DNA from: Bacillota bacterium
GTDB lineage: Bacteria > Bacillota > Clostridia > Lachnospirales > Lachnospiraceae
Direction of reading: 5' to 3'
NCBI GenBank assembly: GCA_023391695.1
Contig: JAEWAK010000007.1
Coordinates: forward strand, 124,001 to 188,000
DNA length: 64,000 bases
The notes beneath the pieces were generated by a model that searched no databases, had not been told where the DNA came from, and saw only the letters and a list, made by a program, of their open reading frames with translations. Shown in pieces: positions 47,455-57,452 of the stretch (position 1 is its first letter; the number at the start of each line of letters is the position of its first letter). Both the position numbers and the translations under genes were made by a program.

Positions 47455-49761
47455 TTATTGCCTTTTCCATACAATCACTGCTTTAAATAAGTCCCCGTCC
47501 AGTTGTATCTGGAAGCTGCCGCCCTGCAATTCTACAAAATTTTTAACAATGGCAAGGCCGAGGCCGGAGCCTTCCGTATTCCGTGATTTATCTCCGCGTA
47601 CGAAACGCTCACTGATCTCCGACGGGTTGAAATTAAGTTCCGTAGCAGAAATATTTTTCAGTATTACGGTTACCTCAACGGCAGAAGCCTGTACTTCGAT
47701 ATAAGCCCTGGTACGGGGCATTGCATATTTCGTAATGTTTAAGAACAGGTTTTCAAATATACGGTAAGTTTTTTCGCTGTCCAGGTTCAGGATTACCTTT
47801 TCTTCCGTTAACTGATAACGGAATTCCACTTCTGACTGCTCTATCTTATCCATAAGTTCCAACTCTACCTGTTTTATCAGGGAAACCAGATCCACTTCCA
47901 CGAAATTTAATGTAATATTATTGCTGGAAGCTTTGCTGATTTCAAATAAGTCTTCAAACAGCCTCTTTAACCGCAGGGATTTTTTATCCAGGGTATCAAT
48001 ATAGGAGTTTCTGTCCTCCTCCGTTATATTGCCGTCCTTTAACAGGCCGATATAGGTTATGATGGCGGTTAAGGGAGTCTTTAAATCATGGGATACATTG
48101 GTAATTAAATCGGTCTTCATCTTCTGGCTTTTTGTCTCTTCCTCCACTGCCTTTTTAAAGCCGACCTGTACCCTGGCAAGTTCTTCTTTTAAGGGATTGA
48201 ATATGCCCAAATCCTCCTCCACGGATACCTCCAGGTTCCCTTGTGCCATACTGCTGGTGGCATTAAGGAGGATACCGTACTTGTGTTTTATGTCCGCTAA
48301 GTACTTTTTCATGATGAAAAACAGGATTATGGTATAAGGAATCAGCACGGCAACACCGATTAACCAGACGCTGCAAAGCAGCATCAGTATGACAAAATTT
48401 ACTGACAGTATTTTAAAAATGGCTTTATTGGAGGCATCCGTTAAATCAATATCGGAAAGGGTCGCTAAAAACTTTTTCACATTCCGGAAAATCCAAAATA
48501 CCAGTTTACCGGTGATGGTCCTTTCTTTCAGATAGCGCTTTAATCCCAGAGTAAACACGGAACGTAAGGACAGCACTGCCAGGAACCAGATAATAAATAC
48601 GGCCATCCATACTATATAATTAACACCATAGTCCAGTATTTTCTCCATCCAGGCAGGAATGAGGGAATAATCCCCAAAATCAAGAAAGCTTCCCAATACC
48701 GTTTCCAAAGCCATGGAAGACATCCCCTGAAATCCGTCAAAGGTCATGGCGATCCCTACAAAGCTTATTTCCAGGGGGACTTTCCCCTCCATGCCCGTTC
48801 CCAGCGCCCAGGACTTTTTAACAGGCAGCAGGAGAGCTAATAAGGCGACAACGGTGAATGAAATAACAAAGGCGTACTGGAAGCCTCCGTTATCAAAGGC
48901 CCAGGACTCCCGCCACTGATACCGGGAATTTAAATTAATCCCGGCCGGTAAATAAAAAGTATCCGATTTAGCCGCATAGATTACCGTCACATCATACGGA
49001 GCCTTTATATTGTCATAATATTGGTACCAGGTACTGTTAAACATTTCATTCTTAATTAAATCCCCGGTCACTTCCAGAGTCTGATACGTATCTTTTTTAC
49101 TTTCTTCCAGCCCATGGAATTCCGGTATGGAAAGGGTGCCGTTTTCATCATAATGAAAAACCGCATAAAAGGAATAGGGATATTTTGTTTCCTGCGCTTT
49201 TTTTGTATTTTCCGTTATGATATTTAACGGGCTGATGGTATTGGTCAGGTTTTTGCCGGTTTTGTGGTCATAAACGTAATACTCCAACCCATAACTGCCT
49301 ATGATTCTTTCATAAAATGAATTATGCCAGCCATCGATTAACTCATTAAACTGATTCATAAATTCTTCCCTGTTAAGCAGCTCTTCACTTTGTGAATCAT
49401 ATACGGCATTATTATTATCATTACCGGATGTATTGTCATCCCGAACCATATTACCCGCAAAATCAGGCAGAAAGACTTCCTCCGGTGTCACGTCCTTGCT
49501 GTTCTGTTTCATAATATCCCAAAAAAGGATGTAATTTCCGCGGTATAATTCATTCATAAAATCATTCTTATAGTCTTCTTCCATTAAACTTTTGCTTTTT
49601 TCATCCTGGTCTTTTGTTTTTTCTAAAAGAATATTGGCGTTGTTTAAAAAAACAGGATAAAAAACAATCACTGCTGCCGCTGCTGCCGATAAAAGCAGTA
49701 ATATTACAAGGGCACCGGCAATTCTGGACTTCTTACTGTTTTTCAATTTTGTATCCAACAC
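47455..49761 (-). CDS. Sensor histidine kinase
   Basis: 768-aa membrane kinase. An N-terminal helix (AGALVILLLLSAAAAAVIVF) is followed by about 250 extracellular residues, several more helices (residues 290-480), a HAMP-like linker, the dimerisation domain with the phospho-His (TDLITNVSHDLKTPLTAIIT) and the ATPase domain (ENLFLNITKYAMPRTRAYIE, GSGLGLAIVKNFVELQGG). The N-box lacks the usual NALKY but keeps Asn. The start is a GTG or the next-codon TTG; it overlaps the response regulator gene by 29 bp. The multi-helix sensor resembles kinases that monitor envelope stress or antimicrobial peptides; the signal is unknown. Confidence 0.9.
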   Translation of the reverse strand: MLDTKLKNSKKSRIAGALVILLLLSAAAAAVIVFYPVFLNNANILLEKTKDQDEKSKSLMEEDYKNDFMNELYRGNYILFWDIMKQNSKDVTPEEVFLPDFAGNMVRDDNTSGNDNNNAVYDSQSEELLNREEFMNQFNELIDGWHNSFYERIIGSYGLEYYVYDHKTGKNLTNTISPLNIITENTKKAQETKYPYSFYAVFHYDENGTLSIPEFHGLEESKKDTYQTLEVTGDLIKNEMFNSTWYQYYDNIKAPYDVTVIYAAKSDTFYLPAGINLNSRYQWRESWAFDNGGFQYAFVISFTVVALLALLLPVKKSWALGTGMEGKVPLEISFVGIAMTFDGFQGMSSMALETVLGSFLDFGDYSLIPAWMEKILDYGVNYIVWMAVFIIWFLAVLSLRSVFTLGLKRYLKERTITGKLVFWIFRNVKKFLATLSDIDLTDASNKAIFKILSVNFVILMLLCSVWLIGVAVLIPYTIILFFIMKKYLADIKHKYGILLNATSSMAQGNLEVSVEEDLGIFNPLKEELARVQVGFKKAVEEETKSQKMKTDLITNVSHDLKTPLTAIITYIGLLKDGNITEEDRNSYIDTLDKKSLRLKRLFEDLFEISKASSNNITLNFVEVDLVSLIKQVELELMDKIEQSEVEFRYQLTEEKVILNLDSEKTYRIFENLFLNITKYAMPRTRAYIEVQASAVEVTVILKNISATELNFNPSEISERFVRGDKSRNTEGSGLGLAIVKNFVELQGGSFQIQLDGDLFKAVIVWKRQ

Positions 49762-50434
49762 CCCACACCACCTTTATATATTTTGGATTTTTTGTATTTA
49801 TCTCAATTTTTTCCCTGATATTCCGGATATGGACCATAATGGTGTCCGTTGTGACCGCGCGCTCATTCCATACTCTTTCATAGATTTCTTCGGCAGAAAA
49901 TACCCGTCCCGGGTTTTTAATCAGCAAAGCCAAAATCTTGAATTCCAAAGGCGTTACCTTGATGGGATTACCGTCTACCGTAACCTGGACCGTATTTTCA
50001 TTTAACTCCAGTCCCCCGATTATATATACATTATCCTCTTTTTTTTCTTCCAGTACATTCAGGTATTTGGAGTAACGGCGCAGCTGGGAACCTACTCTGG
50101 CTAAGAGTTCCATTGGGGTAAAGGGCTTTGTCACATAATCATCCGCCCCGATATTTAATCCTGTGACCTTATCGATTTCCTCCGATTTGGCAGTCAGCAT
50201 AATAACCGGGAATTCGTATTTCTCCCTGAGTTTCATGGTCATGGTAATACCGTCCATCCGGGGCATCATAATATCCACAATGGCCAGGTGGATTTCTTCT
50301 TTTTCCATGACATCAAGGCCTTCTATCCCATTGGATGCCTTATATACGCTATAACCCTGGTTCTTTAAATAAATACTGACACCTTCCAATATTTCTTTAT
50401 CGTCTTCCACAACTAAAATATGATAGGAATCCAT
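49733..50434 (-). CDS. OmpR family response regulator
   Basis: 233 aa: receiver domain (HILVVEDDKEILEGVSIYLK; phospho-Asp in LAIVDIMMPRMDG; Lys in DDYVTKPFTPMELLARV) and C-terminal winged helix (VTPLEFKILALLIKNPGRVF, then VTTDTIMVHIRNIREKIE). The start at 50434 follows GGAGGG. Co-transcribed with, and overlapping, the kinase gene, so they are a cognate pair. No target operon is evident, though a lipid-synthesis operon is directly upstream. Confidence 0.95.
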   Translation of the reverse strand: MDSYHILVVEDDKEILEGVSIYLKNQGYSVYKASNGIEGLDVMEKEEIHLAIVDIMMPRMDGITMTMKLREKYEFPVIMLTAKSEEIDKVTGLNIGADDYVTKPFTPMELLARVGSQLRRYSKYLNVLEEKKEDNVYIIGGLELNENTVQVTVDGNPIKVTPLEFKILALLIKNPGRVFSAEEIYERVWNERAVTTDTIMVHIRNIREKIEINTKNPKYIKVVWGVGYKIEKQ

Positions 50435-50640
50435 GTTGCCCTCCAATTTTATCTAAATGAAATTTAGCGAAAACTTCCGTTTATTTCCTTATTTAATCCT
50501 GTTTATTATAATACACCTATATACAGTATCTATCAAATAACCGTTTATTACAAGCTGAGTTTTTTATCCTGCCGCTTTTACTGGCCTTATCCCGGTATAA
50601 AGGGGCAATAATAACGGAGCTTTATGATAGGAATCCTAAA

Positions 50641-51261
50641 TTAAAAAAGCAGCTTCTTCCGGTATTCCTTAAAATTCTGAAGATCCTTCCTGGTGACTTT
50701 ACCCAGATCTTCGACGTCGGCAACTACCTTTGAAAACGGCAGGGGAATTACATAGTTATCCCATCGGTTCTTAAGGCGTATGACACGGCTATAGGTAAAA
50801 TGGACATAAGTCATTTCTTTGTCCGCTTCCGAGGCCAAAAGGAACAGGAGTTTTTTAGGCTCATGAAGTGGTCCCACCGGCCCATCCAGGGCGGTTGCCA
50901 GAATATTTCCTTCCGATGTGCTCTCTGCTTTCAACTGGCTGAAGAAGGGCCTCATCTTTAGCCCGTCGGGCAGTCGTATGGCCTCTGCCCCGTAATGGTT
51001 TATCATCCGTTCAATGGTATCCCCCCGTTTATCAGCGGTTACAATTACCTGAATCCGTCTATTCTTTTTCGCAAGCTCCTTTAAAACCAGCTGCATACAG
51101 TAACTGTCCCCATGCCAGTATCCAAGGATGGTATTATCCCTGATTCTGTCCAGATTGTAAATCTTTATCCTTCCGGTTGCTCCAACCAGCCGGATATAGT
51201 AGTGAAAGATTTCCCCTGCCAGCTGCTGTTTGTTTATAGAATTAAATCGTTTTATCTTCAT
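50641..51261 (-). CDS. DUF374-like lysophospholipid acyltransferase family protein
   Basis: 206-aa protein resembling DUF374/LpxL-like acyltransferases: RDNTILGYWHGDSYCMQLVL around the catalytic HxxxxD-like site (WHGDS) and NILATALDGPVGPLHEPKKL, a loop found in that family. It would transfer an acyl group to a glycolipid. The start overlaps the glycosyltransferase gene by 20 bp, so the two probably act on the same membrane lipid. The first residues lack a membrane helix. The precise acceptor is inference. Confidence 0.7.
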   Translation of the reverse strand: MKIKRFNSINKQQLAGEIFHYYIRLVGATGRIKIYNLDRIRDNTILGYWHGDSYCMQLVLKELAKKNRRIQVIVTADKRGDTIERMINHYGAEAIRLPDGLKMRPFFSQLKAESTSEGNILATALDGPVGPLHEPKKLLFLLASEADKEMTYVHFTYSRVIRLKNRWDNYVIPLPFSKVVADVEDLGKVTRKDLQNFKEYRKKLLF

Positions 51262-52525
51262 ACTCTTTTACCAGCCTTTGATGCATAATTGACCTGTTTT
51301 TATTCCGGATATCCTCCGTTAACAGCACGTTCCTGTAATATTGTTCCACATTTTTGGCAACCTGGACGGCAAGGTATTGTTTTGCCACTTTTACTGCTTC
51401 CAGTTTCATTTGTTCCCACTGATGTTTCCGGCTTAAGACCTGCTCAATTTTTTCTTCCCACAGAGGAACGGCCTTATCCGTCATATAACCGTTCCTGCCG
51501 TCCACCAACACATCACTGACCCCGCTTGCCCTTACTGCAATTACCGGCAGCCCGGCAGCCATGGCTTCCAATAAAACAATACCCTGGGTTTCTGACTGGG
51601 AAGCAAATAAAAATAAGTCACAGGCATGATAATAATCGGGAAGTTCTTCATGGGGGACTAACCCGCAGAAGATGACGTTATCATTAAGCCCCAGTTCTTT
51701 AACCCTCTTGTTCAGTTCTTCTTTTAATGACCCTTCCCCAATCATTAAGATCCGAAAACCGGTGCTATATTTTTCTTTCAGTAATTTTAAACCCTCCAGT
51801 ATAAATTCGATATTTTTTTCTTTCTCAAGCCTTGATACGGTGCAGAATAAATACTTCTTCCCATTTAAGTACTTTTTCCGTATGGCCTTTACCCTGCTTT
51901 TATTAAATTCAAATTCTTTTCCCGATAAACCGGTCGGTATTACCTTAACTTCCGTACTGGTACCATGTTCCTCCAGGTACTCTTTTATGCTGGGAGTCGG
52001 GGCAAATACCAGATCACATTGATTCGTAAAGATACGGTTATGAATCATAACCAGCTTTTCACTTCCGGTATATATAAGCTTTTTCTCCAGGAAGCGGAAT
52101 GGGGTATGCCTTGCTTTTTTATCCGTATTTTTCCATTTCTGACCGGGCAGTATATAATGAAGATATTGTTCATACCTGGTATGGTAGGTGAATACAATCG
52201 GTATATGATATTTCCGGCTGAAATACTGGGCCGTATAACCCATGAGCATGGGGTGGTGTACATGGATTATATCAAAGGGAATGGAAGAAAAGACCTCCTC
52301 AATTCTGGGATCAAAAATATCCGGTACGACGTATTCCCCTTTCAGTTTCTTTTTTCTGGAATGATACCGTATTACATAGGGTTCTTCCACTTCCCCTTCA
52401 TAACTGGGAGCAAAGACATATACTTCATGCCCTAAACCCCTGAGTCCATCTGCAAGCCGTTCGATTGAGATTGGCACTCCTCCCACATAAGGTTTATAAT
52501 TATTGGTCAACATAGCAATTCGCAT
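51242..52525 (-). CDS. Family 4 glycosyltransferase (diacylglycerol glucosyltransferase-like)
   Basis: 427-aa GT-B enzyme. The N-terminal domain starts RIAMLTNNYKPYVGGVPISI; the donor-binding half has LFCTVSRLEKEKNIEFILEG and LFLFASQSETQGIVLLEAMA with the conserved E-x7-E. The pattern (HHPMLMGYTAQYF, TYHTRYEQYLHYI) is close to 1,2-diacylglycerol 3-glucosyltransferases that make glycolipid membrane anchors. The start at 52525 follows GGAGGAGCATT. Middle gene of a three-gene operon with DedA and the acyltransferase. Confidence 0.88.
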   Translation of the reverse strand: MRIAMLTNNYKPYVGGVPISIERLADGLRGLGHEVYVFAPSYEGEVEEPYVIRYHSRKKKLKGEYVVPDIFDPRIEEVFSSIPFDIIHVHHPMLMGYTAQYFSRKYHIPIVFTYHTRYEQYLHYILPGQKWKNTDKKARHTPFRFLEKKLIYTGSEKLVMIHNRIFTNQCDLVFAPTPSIKEYLEEHGTSTEVKVIPTGLSGKEFEFNKSRVKAIRKKYLNGKKYLFCTVSRLEKEKNIEFILEGLKLLKEKYSTGFRILMIGEGSLKEELNKRVKELGLNDNVIFCGLVPHEELPDYYHACDLFLFASQSETQGIVLLEAMAAGLPVIAVRASGVSDVLVDGRNGYMTDKAVPLWEEKIEQVLSRKHQWEQMKLEAVKVAKQYLAVQVAKNVEQYYRNVLLTEDIRNKNRSIMHQRLVKEYEDKTI

Positions 52526-52580
52526 AATGCTCCTCCTTAAATTAGTGTGCTGTTTGACTAAAGATGAATGAGACAGCACA

Positions 52581-53090
52581 CTAGGATAATACCTGCAGGA
52601 CGGAATCCCCAAAAAAGTACCCGGCCCCTACAAAAACCAGATTCCATACAGTAATCCCCATTACGGAAGACAGGGTATATCCCATAAAATTCATCTTAAG
52701 GACACCTGCAGGTATGGAAATAATTGTCCTTATCATGGGAATTAATTTGCCGATAAATATACCGATATACCCTTTTTTCCGAATCCGCTCCATAGTATCT
52801 TCAATGACGGCTTTCTGTTTCGGAAATTTATTCACGTATTTATTTAATAGAAATTCACCTCCGAATCTCCCTAAAAAATAAAGAACCCAACTCCCACAAA
52901 GCCCAGCCAATACCGAAAGTAAGAGTGCCGTACCGAAACCAATCCCTCCCTGGGATGCCCATATTCCTGCCAGAGGCATTACAACACCGGCGGGAAATCC
53001 GGGCAGGTTTAAATATTCTAAAAACACAATGACGAATATCGCGGCGGCACCGTACTGATGAAAGTAATCCGTTAACATTTGAATGTCCAT
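52581..53090 (-). CDS. DedA family membrane protein
   Basis: 169-aa integral membrane protein with the family core GFPAGVVMPLAGIWASQGGI, FLGRFGGEFLLNKYVNKFPK and GKLIPMIRTIISIPAGVLKM (the last includes the Arg-Thr motif). DedA proteins are thought to flip or transport phospholipids or undecaprenyl phosphate across the membrane. 56 bp ahead of the glycosyltransferase, first of the operon. Its role with the lipid glucosyltransferase is suggested by position. Confidence 0.92.
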   Translation of the reverse strand: MDIQMLTDYFHQYGAAAIFVIVFLEYLNLPGFPAGVVMPLAGIWASQGGIGFGTALLLSVLAGLCGSWVLYFLGRFGGEFLLNKYVNKFPKQKAVIEDTMERIRKKGYIGIFIGKLIPMIRTIISIPAGVLKMNFMGYTLSSVMGITVWNLVFVGAGYFFGDSVLQVLS

Positions 53091-53428
53091 ATATCTTTTT
53101 CCTCTTTCTATAGCATTTGATCTTCATTGTTCTTTGGCTCCTTTATTTTCTTACGCTTTTTATTATTATAAATGATAAATCGAAAAAGCTTCTTTATATA
53201 AAACGAAAGAATTTCTAAAGAATTTTCAAAAACCGGGTAAAAGAATTAAATTTTTTTATATTTTTAAAAAGCTCTGCCGCTTTACAAATCTCCTATGGAA
53301 AAAGATTATATTGGACCTAAACACCATATTGGGCTTTTCTCATCCCAATCCTATTATATGAAGCAGGAAGTATTAGCGGACTAAACTTTATAAAAAGAAA
53401 ACCGCGGGAACTTTCCGGATCAAAATCA
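53091..53428. other. Intergenic region upstream of the DedA gene
   Basis: About 340 bp of A/T-rich DNA with no ORF. The DedA operon promoter must lie here, though no near-consensus pair stands out. No repeat family is recognised. Confidence 0.4.
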
Positions 53429-53468
53429 AAAGGGATTGTTAACGGACATACCTCCTTAACAATCCCTG
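53429..53468 (-). terminator. Terminator of the aspartase/fumarase-family gene
   Basis: Minus strand GGGATTGTTAA-GGAGGTATGTCCG-TTAACAATCCC followed by TTTTGATTTTG, about 60 nt after the gene. Confidence 0.75.
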
Positions 53469-53526
53469 CAATCGGATTTACTTATCATTTTCGTTTGTAG
53501 TAATAACTTTGTTTTTTAATTCCTCC

Positions 53527-54945
53527 CTAATGAATCCGGATCAACATTTCTTCCCTTTGAAGCTTCGGTTCCGTCATGGCGGCAGGATTTAATACCTCTT
53601 CCAGCTGTTCTTTGGTTAATAAGGTTTCCTCCAAAACCAGGTCCTTAAGCTTAACGCCGGTTTCTAAGGATTTTTTGGCTAATTCGGCTGCTTTCCTGTA
53701 ACCGAGAAAAGGGCACAGGGCCGTAGAAATCCCCACGCTGTTTTCCAACAGTTCCAGACACCGTTCTTCATTGGCACTGATATCCGTGATACAGTTATCC
53801 ACTAAAGTGGTCACGGCACCCTTCAGTGTTTCTATGGATTCAAATAAGTTATAAAATAACACCGGTTCAAAGGCATTCAGCTCCAATTGCCCGGCTTCCG
53901 CTGCCATGGTAATTGCCGTATCATTTCCTATAATCTGAAAAGCCACCTGGGTTACTACCTCCGGTATGACCGGATTTATTTTCCCCGGCATTATGGAGGA
54001 ACCGTTCTGTTTGGCCGGCAGGCTGATTTCCGCCATACCTGCCCTGGGACCCGAAGAGAGGAGCCTTAAGTCGTTGCACATTTTTGATAGATTTACGCCG
54101 CAGGTCTTTAAAACTCCCGATATATATACAAAACCATCCAGATTCTGTGTGGCGTCAAAAAGATCTGCTGCCTGCTTGCAGGATGTTTTGCATACCTTAT
54201 TAATGTTTGGGATGATTTGTGCAAGGTAAGCGGAATTGGCATTAATGCCGCTTCCTATGGCAGTTCCGCCCATATTTAAGGCAGACATCTCCTCTCCTGA
54301 TTTTTCCAGCCGGTCTATATCCCTGGCAATAACGGATGCATAGGCACGAAAAGACTGCCCAAGGCGCATGGGAACCGCATCCTGTAACTGGGTTCTTCCA
54401 ATTTTTAATATATGGTCAAATTCATTGGATTTCTTAAGAAGGGCCGAATGAAGACGTTTTAATTCACCGATTGTCATGGGGAGCAATTCCAGAACCGTTA
54501 ATTTCCCCGCACTGGGAATTACATCGTTGGTAGATTGAGCCATATTAACATGATCATTGGGATGTACCAGGGAATAATCGCCTTTTACCCCGTCTAAAAT
54601 TTCTGCGGCACGGTTGGCGATTACCTCATTGGCATTCATATTGGCGGAGGTACCTGCGCCTCCCTGGATGGAATCTACGATAAACTGGTCCTGAAACCTT
54701 CCGCTTATGATTTCATTACAGGCACGGATGATTGCAGCTGCGATTTTATCATCCAGCCTGTTTATATTTTGATTGGTCATGGCCGCAGCTTTCTTAATTC
54801 TTGCCAGGTTCCTTATAAATGCCGGATGCATCGGTTTTCCCGTAATATTAAAGTTCTTTTTTGCCCTCAGGCTTTGTACCCCGTAATAGGCATCGGCCGG
54901 TACTGCCATACTGCCGATTGAATCGGCCTCAATTCTCATCTCCAT
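53527..54945 (-). CDS. aspA: Aspartate ammonia-lyase (aspartase/fumarase superfamily)
   Basis: 472-aa lyase that converts aspartate to fumarate and ammonia. N-terminus MRIEADSIGSMAVPADAYYG; GGAGTSANMNANEVIANRA and MAQSTNDVIPSAGKL are the substrate-contacting stretches; NGSSIMPGKINPVIPE is the superfamily signature with the catalytic Ser loop; KIGRTQLQDAVPMRLGQSF is aspartase-like. Fumarase class II cannot be fully excluded, since the two differ subtly. The start at 54945 follows AGAGAGGATGATTTT; the frame runs on to 55032 without a ribosome site. Divergent from an Lrp-type regulator. Confidence 0.87.
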   Translation of the reverse strand: MEMRIEADSIGSMAVPADAYYGVQSLRAKKNFNITGKPMHPAFIRNLARIKKAAAMTNQNINRLDDKIAAAIIRACNEIISGRFQDQFIVDSIQGGAGTSANMNANEVIANRAAEILDGVKGDYSLVHPNDHVNMAQSTNDVIPSAGKLTVLELLPMTIGELKRLHSALLKKSNEFDHILKIGRTQLQDAVPMRLGQSFRAYASVIARDIDRLEKSGEEMSALNMGGTAIGSGINANSAYLAQIIPNINKVCKTSCKQAADLFDATQNLDGFVYISGVLKTCGVNLSKMCNDLRLLSSGPRAGMAEISLPAKQNGSSIMPGKINPVIPEVVTQVAFQIIGNDTAITMAAEAGQLELNAFEPVLFYNLFESIETLKGAVTTLVDNCITDISANEERCLELLENSVGISTALCPFLGYRKAAELAKKSLETGVKLKDLVLEETLLTKEQLEEVLNPAAMTEPKLQREEMLIRIH

Positions 54946-55430
54946 AAAATCATCCTCTCTTTCGGGTAATTCGTATTCGGTTTGGGTGACGAAAATCCCT
55001 GGCCTTTGGCCCAAACCTTTTCCATCAATCATGAAGAAGAGAATAGCACGTATTTAACCGCCCGTAAATAAATAAGGAGAAAATGTGAAGATTAATATTT
55101 ATTGGCTGTTAAAACATTATAATTTTAATTAAAAAGTTATAATTTTTTAAAAAATTAATTACACTTAACAAAAATAAGTTTTTTAAACGGCTTACTTGAA
55201 AAACACCTTTCTTTAACTTATAATATTAAGAAATAATCTCCTCTTAACAGAAAAATTCCCGGTTTGTAAAAACGGAGGCGGCGGTGTCCTCGGGTGAATT
55301 GGGGATGGAGCGTATTAAACCCGGGTTTTCTGTGACCCTCAATCCGCTCAACACCTCGCGTTATCCAGGACTGATTTGTAGCAGACAGACACAGCAATAC
55401 ACAGGAAGAAATAAGAAAGCAGGTAGAAAA
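54946..55430. other. Divergent control region between the lyase and Lrp genes
   Basis: About 485 bp with no convincing gene. The part near 55080-55200 is very A/T-rich with phased A/T runs (AATTTTAATTAAAAAGTT), as often seen where Lrp binds; 55270-55390 is unexpectedly GC-rich. An ORF on either strand there has no ribosome site. Confidence 0.4.
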
Positions 55431-55895
55431 TTGGATCATATTGATGAACAGATTTTAACGATGCTGCAGAAAAATGCCAGGACTCCGTTGAAATTCATAG
55501 CGGAAAAGGTGTATTTATCCTCCCCGGCAGTTGCAGCCAGAATATCCAGATTGGAAAAGGAAGGTATTATTAAAGGTTATCATACGGAAGTAAACTGGTT
55601 TAAGTTAGGATATCATATAACCGCATTTATCAACCTGGAGGTGGAACCTTATCAGAAACCGGAATTTTATCCCTTTATCAAAGCCTGCCCCAATGTCATT
55701 GAGTGCAATTGCGTAACCGGACATTATGCCATGCTGATTAAAGTAAGTTTTTCCACCACCATGGAACTGGATTCCTTTATCGGCCAGATCCAGCGGTTTG
55801 GCAGAACCAGCACCCAGATTGTTTTCTCCACTGCAGTGGAACACAGGGGAATCCAGGATATTGCCAAAACAGAAGAATCCGATCTGCCCGGTTAA
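55431..55895 (+). CDS. Lrp/AsnC family transcriptional regulator
   Basis: 154-aa regulator: N-terminal helix-turn-helix (LDHIDEQILTMLQKNARTPL, YLSSPAVAARISRLEKEGII) and a C-terminal RAM effector domain (ITAFINLEVEPYQKPEFYPF, CVTGHYAMLIKVSFSTTMEL). The start is taken as TTG at 55431, 7 nt after AGCAGG, giving the usual Lrp length; the open frame starts at 55284 but its first 49 residues look non-coding. It is divergent from the aspartase gene and may regulate it in response to an amino acid. Confidence 0.88.
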   Translation: MDHIDEQILTMLQKNARTPLKFIAEKVYLSSPAVAARISRLEKEGIIKGYHTEVNWFKLGYHITAFINLEVEPYQKPEFYPFIKACPNVIECNCVTGHYAMLIKVSFSTTMELDSFIGQIQRFGRTSTQIVFSTAVEHRGIQDIAKTEESDLPG

Positions 55896-56078
55896 TTTTA
55901 TACTACTATATCCTGTTTTCTAAAAGAGGCAGCTGTAAAATCTTAAGCCGGTTACTGTTGTAATTATATAAACGTACCTTCCATTCCAGTTTCCGGATTA
56001 AGAATCTACATCTGCCCTATTGTATTTACATTTAATTCTGTATTATGGGAACTTATGGCACCCGACTCATATTACTGT

Positions 56079-56360
56079 CTATTTATAAGAATTTTCTAAA
56101 ATTGCAATACAGTCTTCCTTACTTAAAGGTACGGGATCCCCCTCAAACAGGCCGCCCATGGTTTCATAAGCCTTATCCACATATTTAGGGATTTCTTCTT
56201 TTTTGATACCGTAATCAGACATCTTCAGCTTATCCACCTTACATGCCTTCTGCAACTGTTCCAAAATCTCAACAAAATCCATTGGATCCGATGCATTTTC
56301 TTTGCCCATGGCTTTTGCCATGGTTATTAATCTTTCATCGCAACAGCCCCGTTTTGCAAA
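56079..56360 (-). pseudogene. C-terminal remnant of an iron-containing alcohol dehydrogenase
   Basis: In one frame, GCCDERLITMAKAMGKENAS is followed by FVEILEQLQKACKVDKLKMS and DYGIKKEEIPKYVDKAYETM, ending LSKEDCIAILENSYK. This is the C-terminal helix bundle of clostridial iron alcohol dehydrogenases. The upstream part, including the NAD site and all metal ligands (about 300 residues), is missing; the sequence before 56360 reads as unrelated. A short frame could start at 56321 but lacks a ribosome site. It is different from the intact enzyme at 9535. Confidence 0.8.
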
Positions 56361-56440
56361 GTGGGTGTAATAAGCACCTTGAATAAACCTTCGAGGAATA
56401 GGAAGAGGTATCTGCCAGGGGGATAGAATAGGAAGAACTT

Positions 56441-57313
56441 CTAAGCCTCAGTCAGTAATGCATCAAGATAGCCGTGAATGCAATTATAATCGATGTTTTC
56501 CTGAGGAGTAATCACATAACTGCTGACCTTGGGGATGGTAAAATCGAGCAGAGGTATTTTTATTAATGATCCATCTGCCAGCTCCTTTTTAATCAGGCTT
56601 TCAGGAAGAAAACTAAAACCATTTTCCGATATCAGGTACGGAAGGAGATTGGCGCTGCGGTCAATCTCTAACAAAAAGGTGTGGCCTTTTGGAAAAAGGT
56701 CCCTGATAAAGCTTCCCATCTCCTGAAAATTAAAGTCACAATAATAATACGGAATTGCAGCAAGTTCGGCCTGGGTAATTCCAGTCCTGTAAGTATCATC
56801 AGACCTGCCGGTAACTAACACAAGTGCTTCTGTATGAAATACCCGGCAGGTGATTTTTTGTTTATGGCAGGGTACATAAGTAAATGCAATATCTATTGTC
56901 CTATCATACAGCATCTGAAGCAACGGAAGAGAATGGCCGATTGTAATATTCAATTTGGTTGCCGGATGCTTATGGACAAAATTCACCGTATGTCCTGCCA
57001 GATAACTGTCATATATGGTATTGGTGGTACCGATTCTTAAAGAATTCTCGAACCGGTTCATCGCACCGATTTCCTTGACTGCCTGATTCTCCAATTCCAG
57101 AATCCGTACCGCGTATTCAAGGAAGTGTTCTCCTTCCGGGGTAAGCAAAAGCTGCTTCTTATTACGGATGAACAATTTCTTGCCAAGCTCATTCTCCAAT
57201 TCCAGAATCCGGTTCGTAACAGTAGATTGGGCCACATAAAGCTTACCCGCCGTCTGTGTAAAATTCTTGTAATTAGCCAATTTTACAAACGTATATAAGG
57301 TTTCCGAATTCAA
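56441..57313 (-). CDS. LysR family transcriptional regulator
   Basis: 290-aa regulator. The helix-turn-helix reads FVKLANYKNFTQTAGKLYVA and QSTVTNRILELENELGKKLF; the effector half contains LRIGTTNTIYDSYLAGHTVN and ISENGFSFLPESLI. The start is TTG at 57313 with GAGGG about 8 nt upstream. It faces the decarboxylase-like gene divergently (200 bp), the usual position for a LysR regulator of its neighbour. Confidence 0.9.
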   Translation of the reverse strand: MNSETLYTFVKLANYKNFTQTAGKLYVAQSTVTNRILELENELGKKLFIRNKKQLLLTPEGEHFLEYAVRILELENQAVKEIGAMNRFENSLRIGTTNTIYDSYLAGHTVNFVHKHPATKLNITIGHSLPLLQMLYDRTIDIAFTYVPCHKQKITCRVFHTEALVLVTGRSDDTYRTGITQAELAAIPYYYCDFNFQEMGSFIRDLFPKGHTFLLEIDRSANLLPYLISENGFSFLPESLIKKELADGSLIKIPLLDFTIPKVSSYVITPQENIDYNCIHGYLDALLTEA

Positions 57314-57452
57314 AGGTATCCCTCTTTTCTATATAATAATTATCGGTAAATCGAATTATTATTATTTATTATATCTGTTTTACAAATCATAATATAATCT
57401 GATACAATAATCAATAAAAAATACAAATCAGAAGAAAGAAATGTACAAATTC

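Noticed and set aside
55218..55439. Minus-strand 73-codon ORF between the lyase and Lrp genes
   Set aside because: No ribosome site or recognisable protein; the neighbouring plus frame that extends Lrp upstream was also rejected in favour of the TTG start at 55431.
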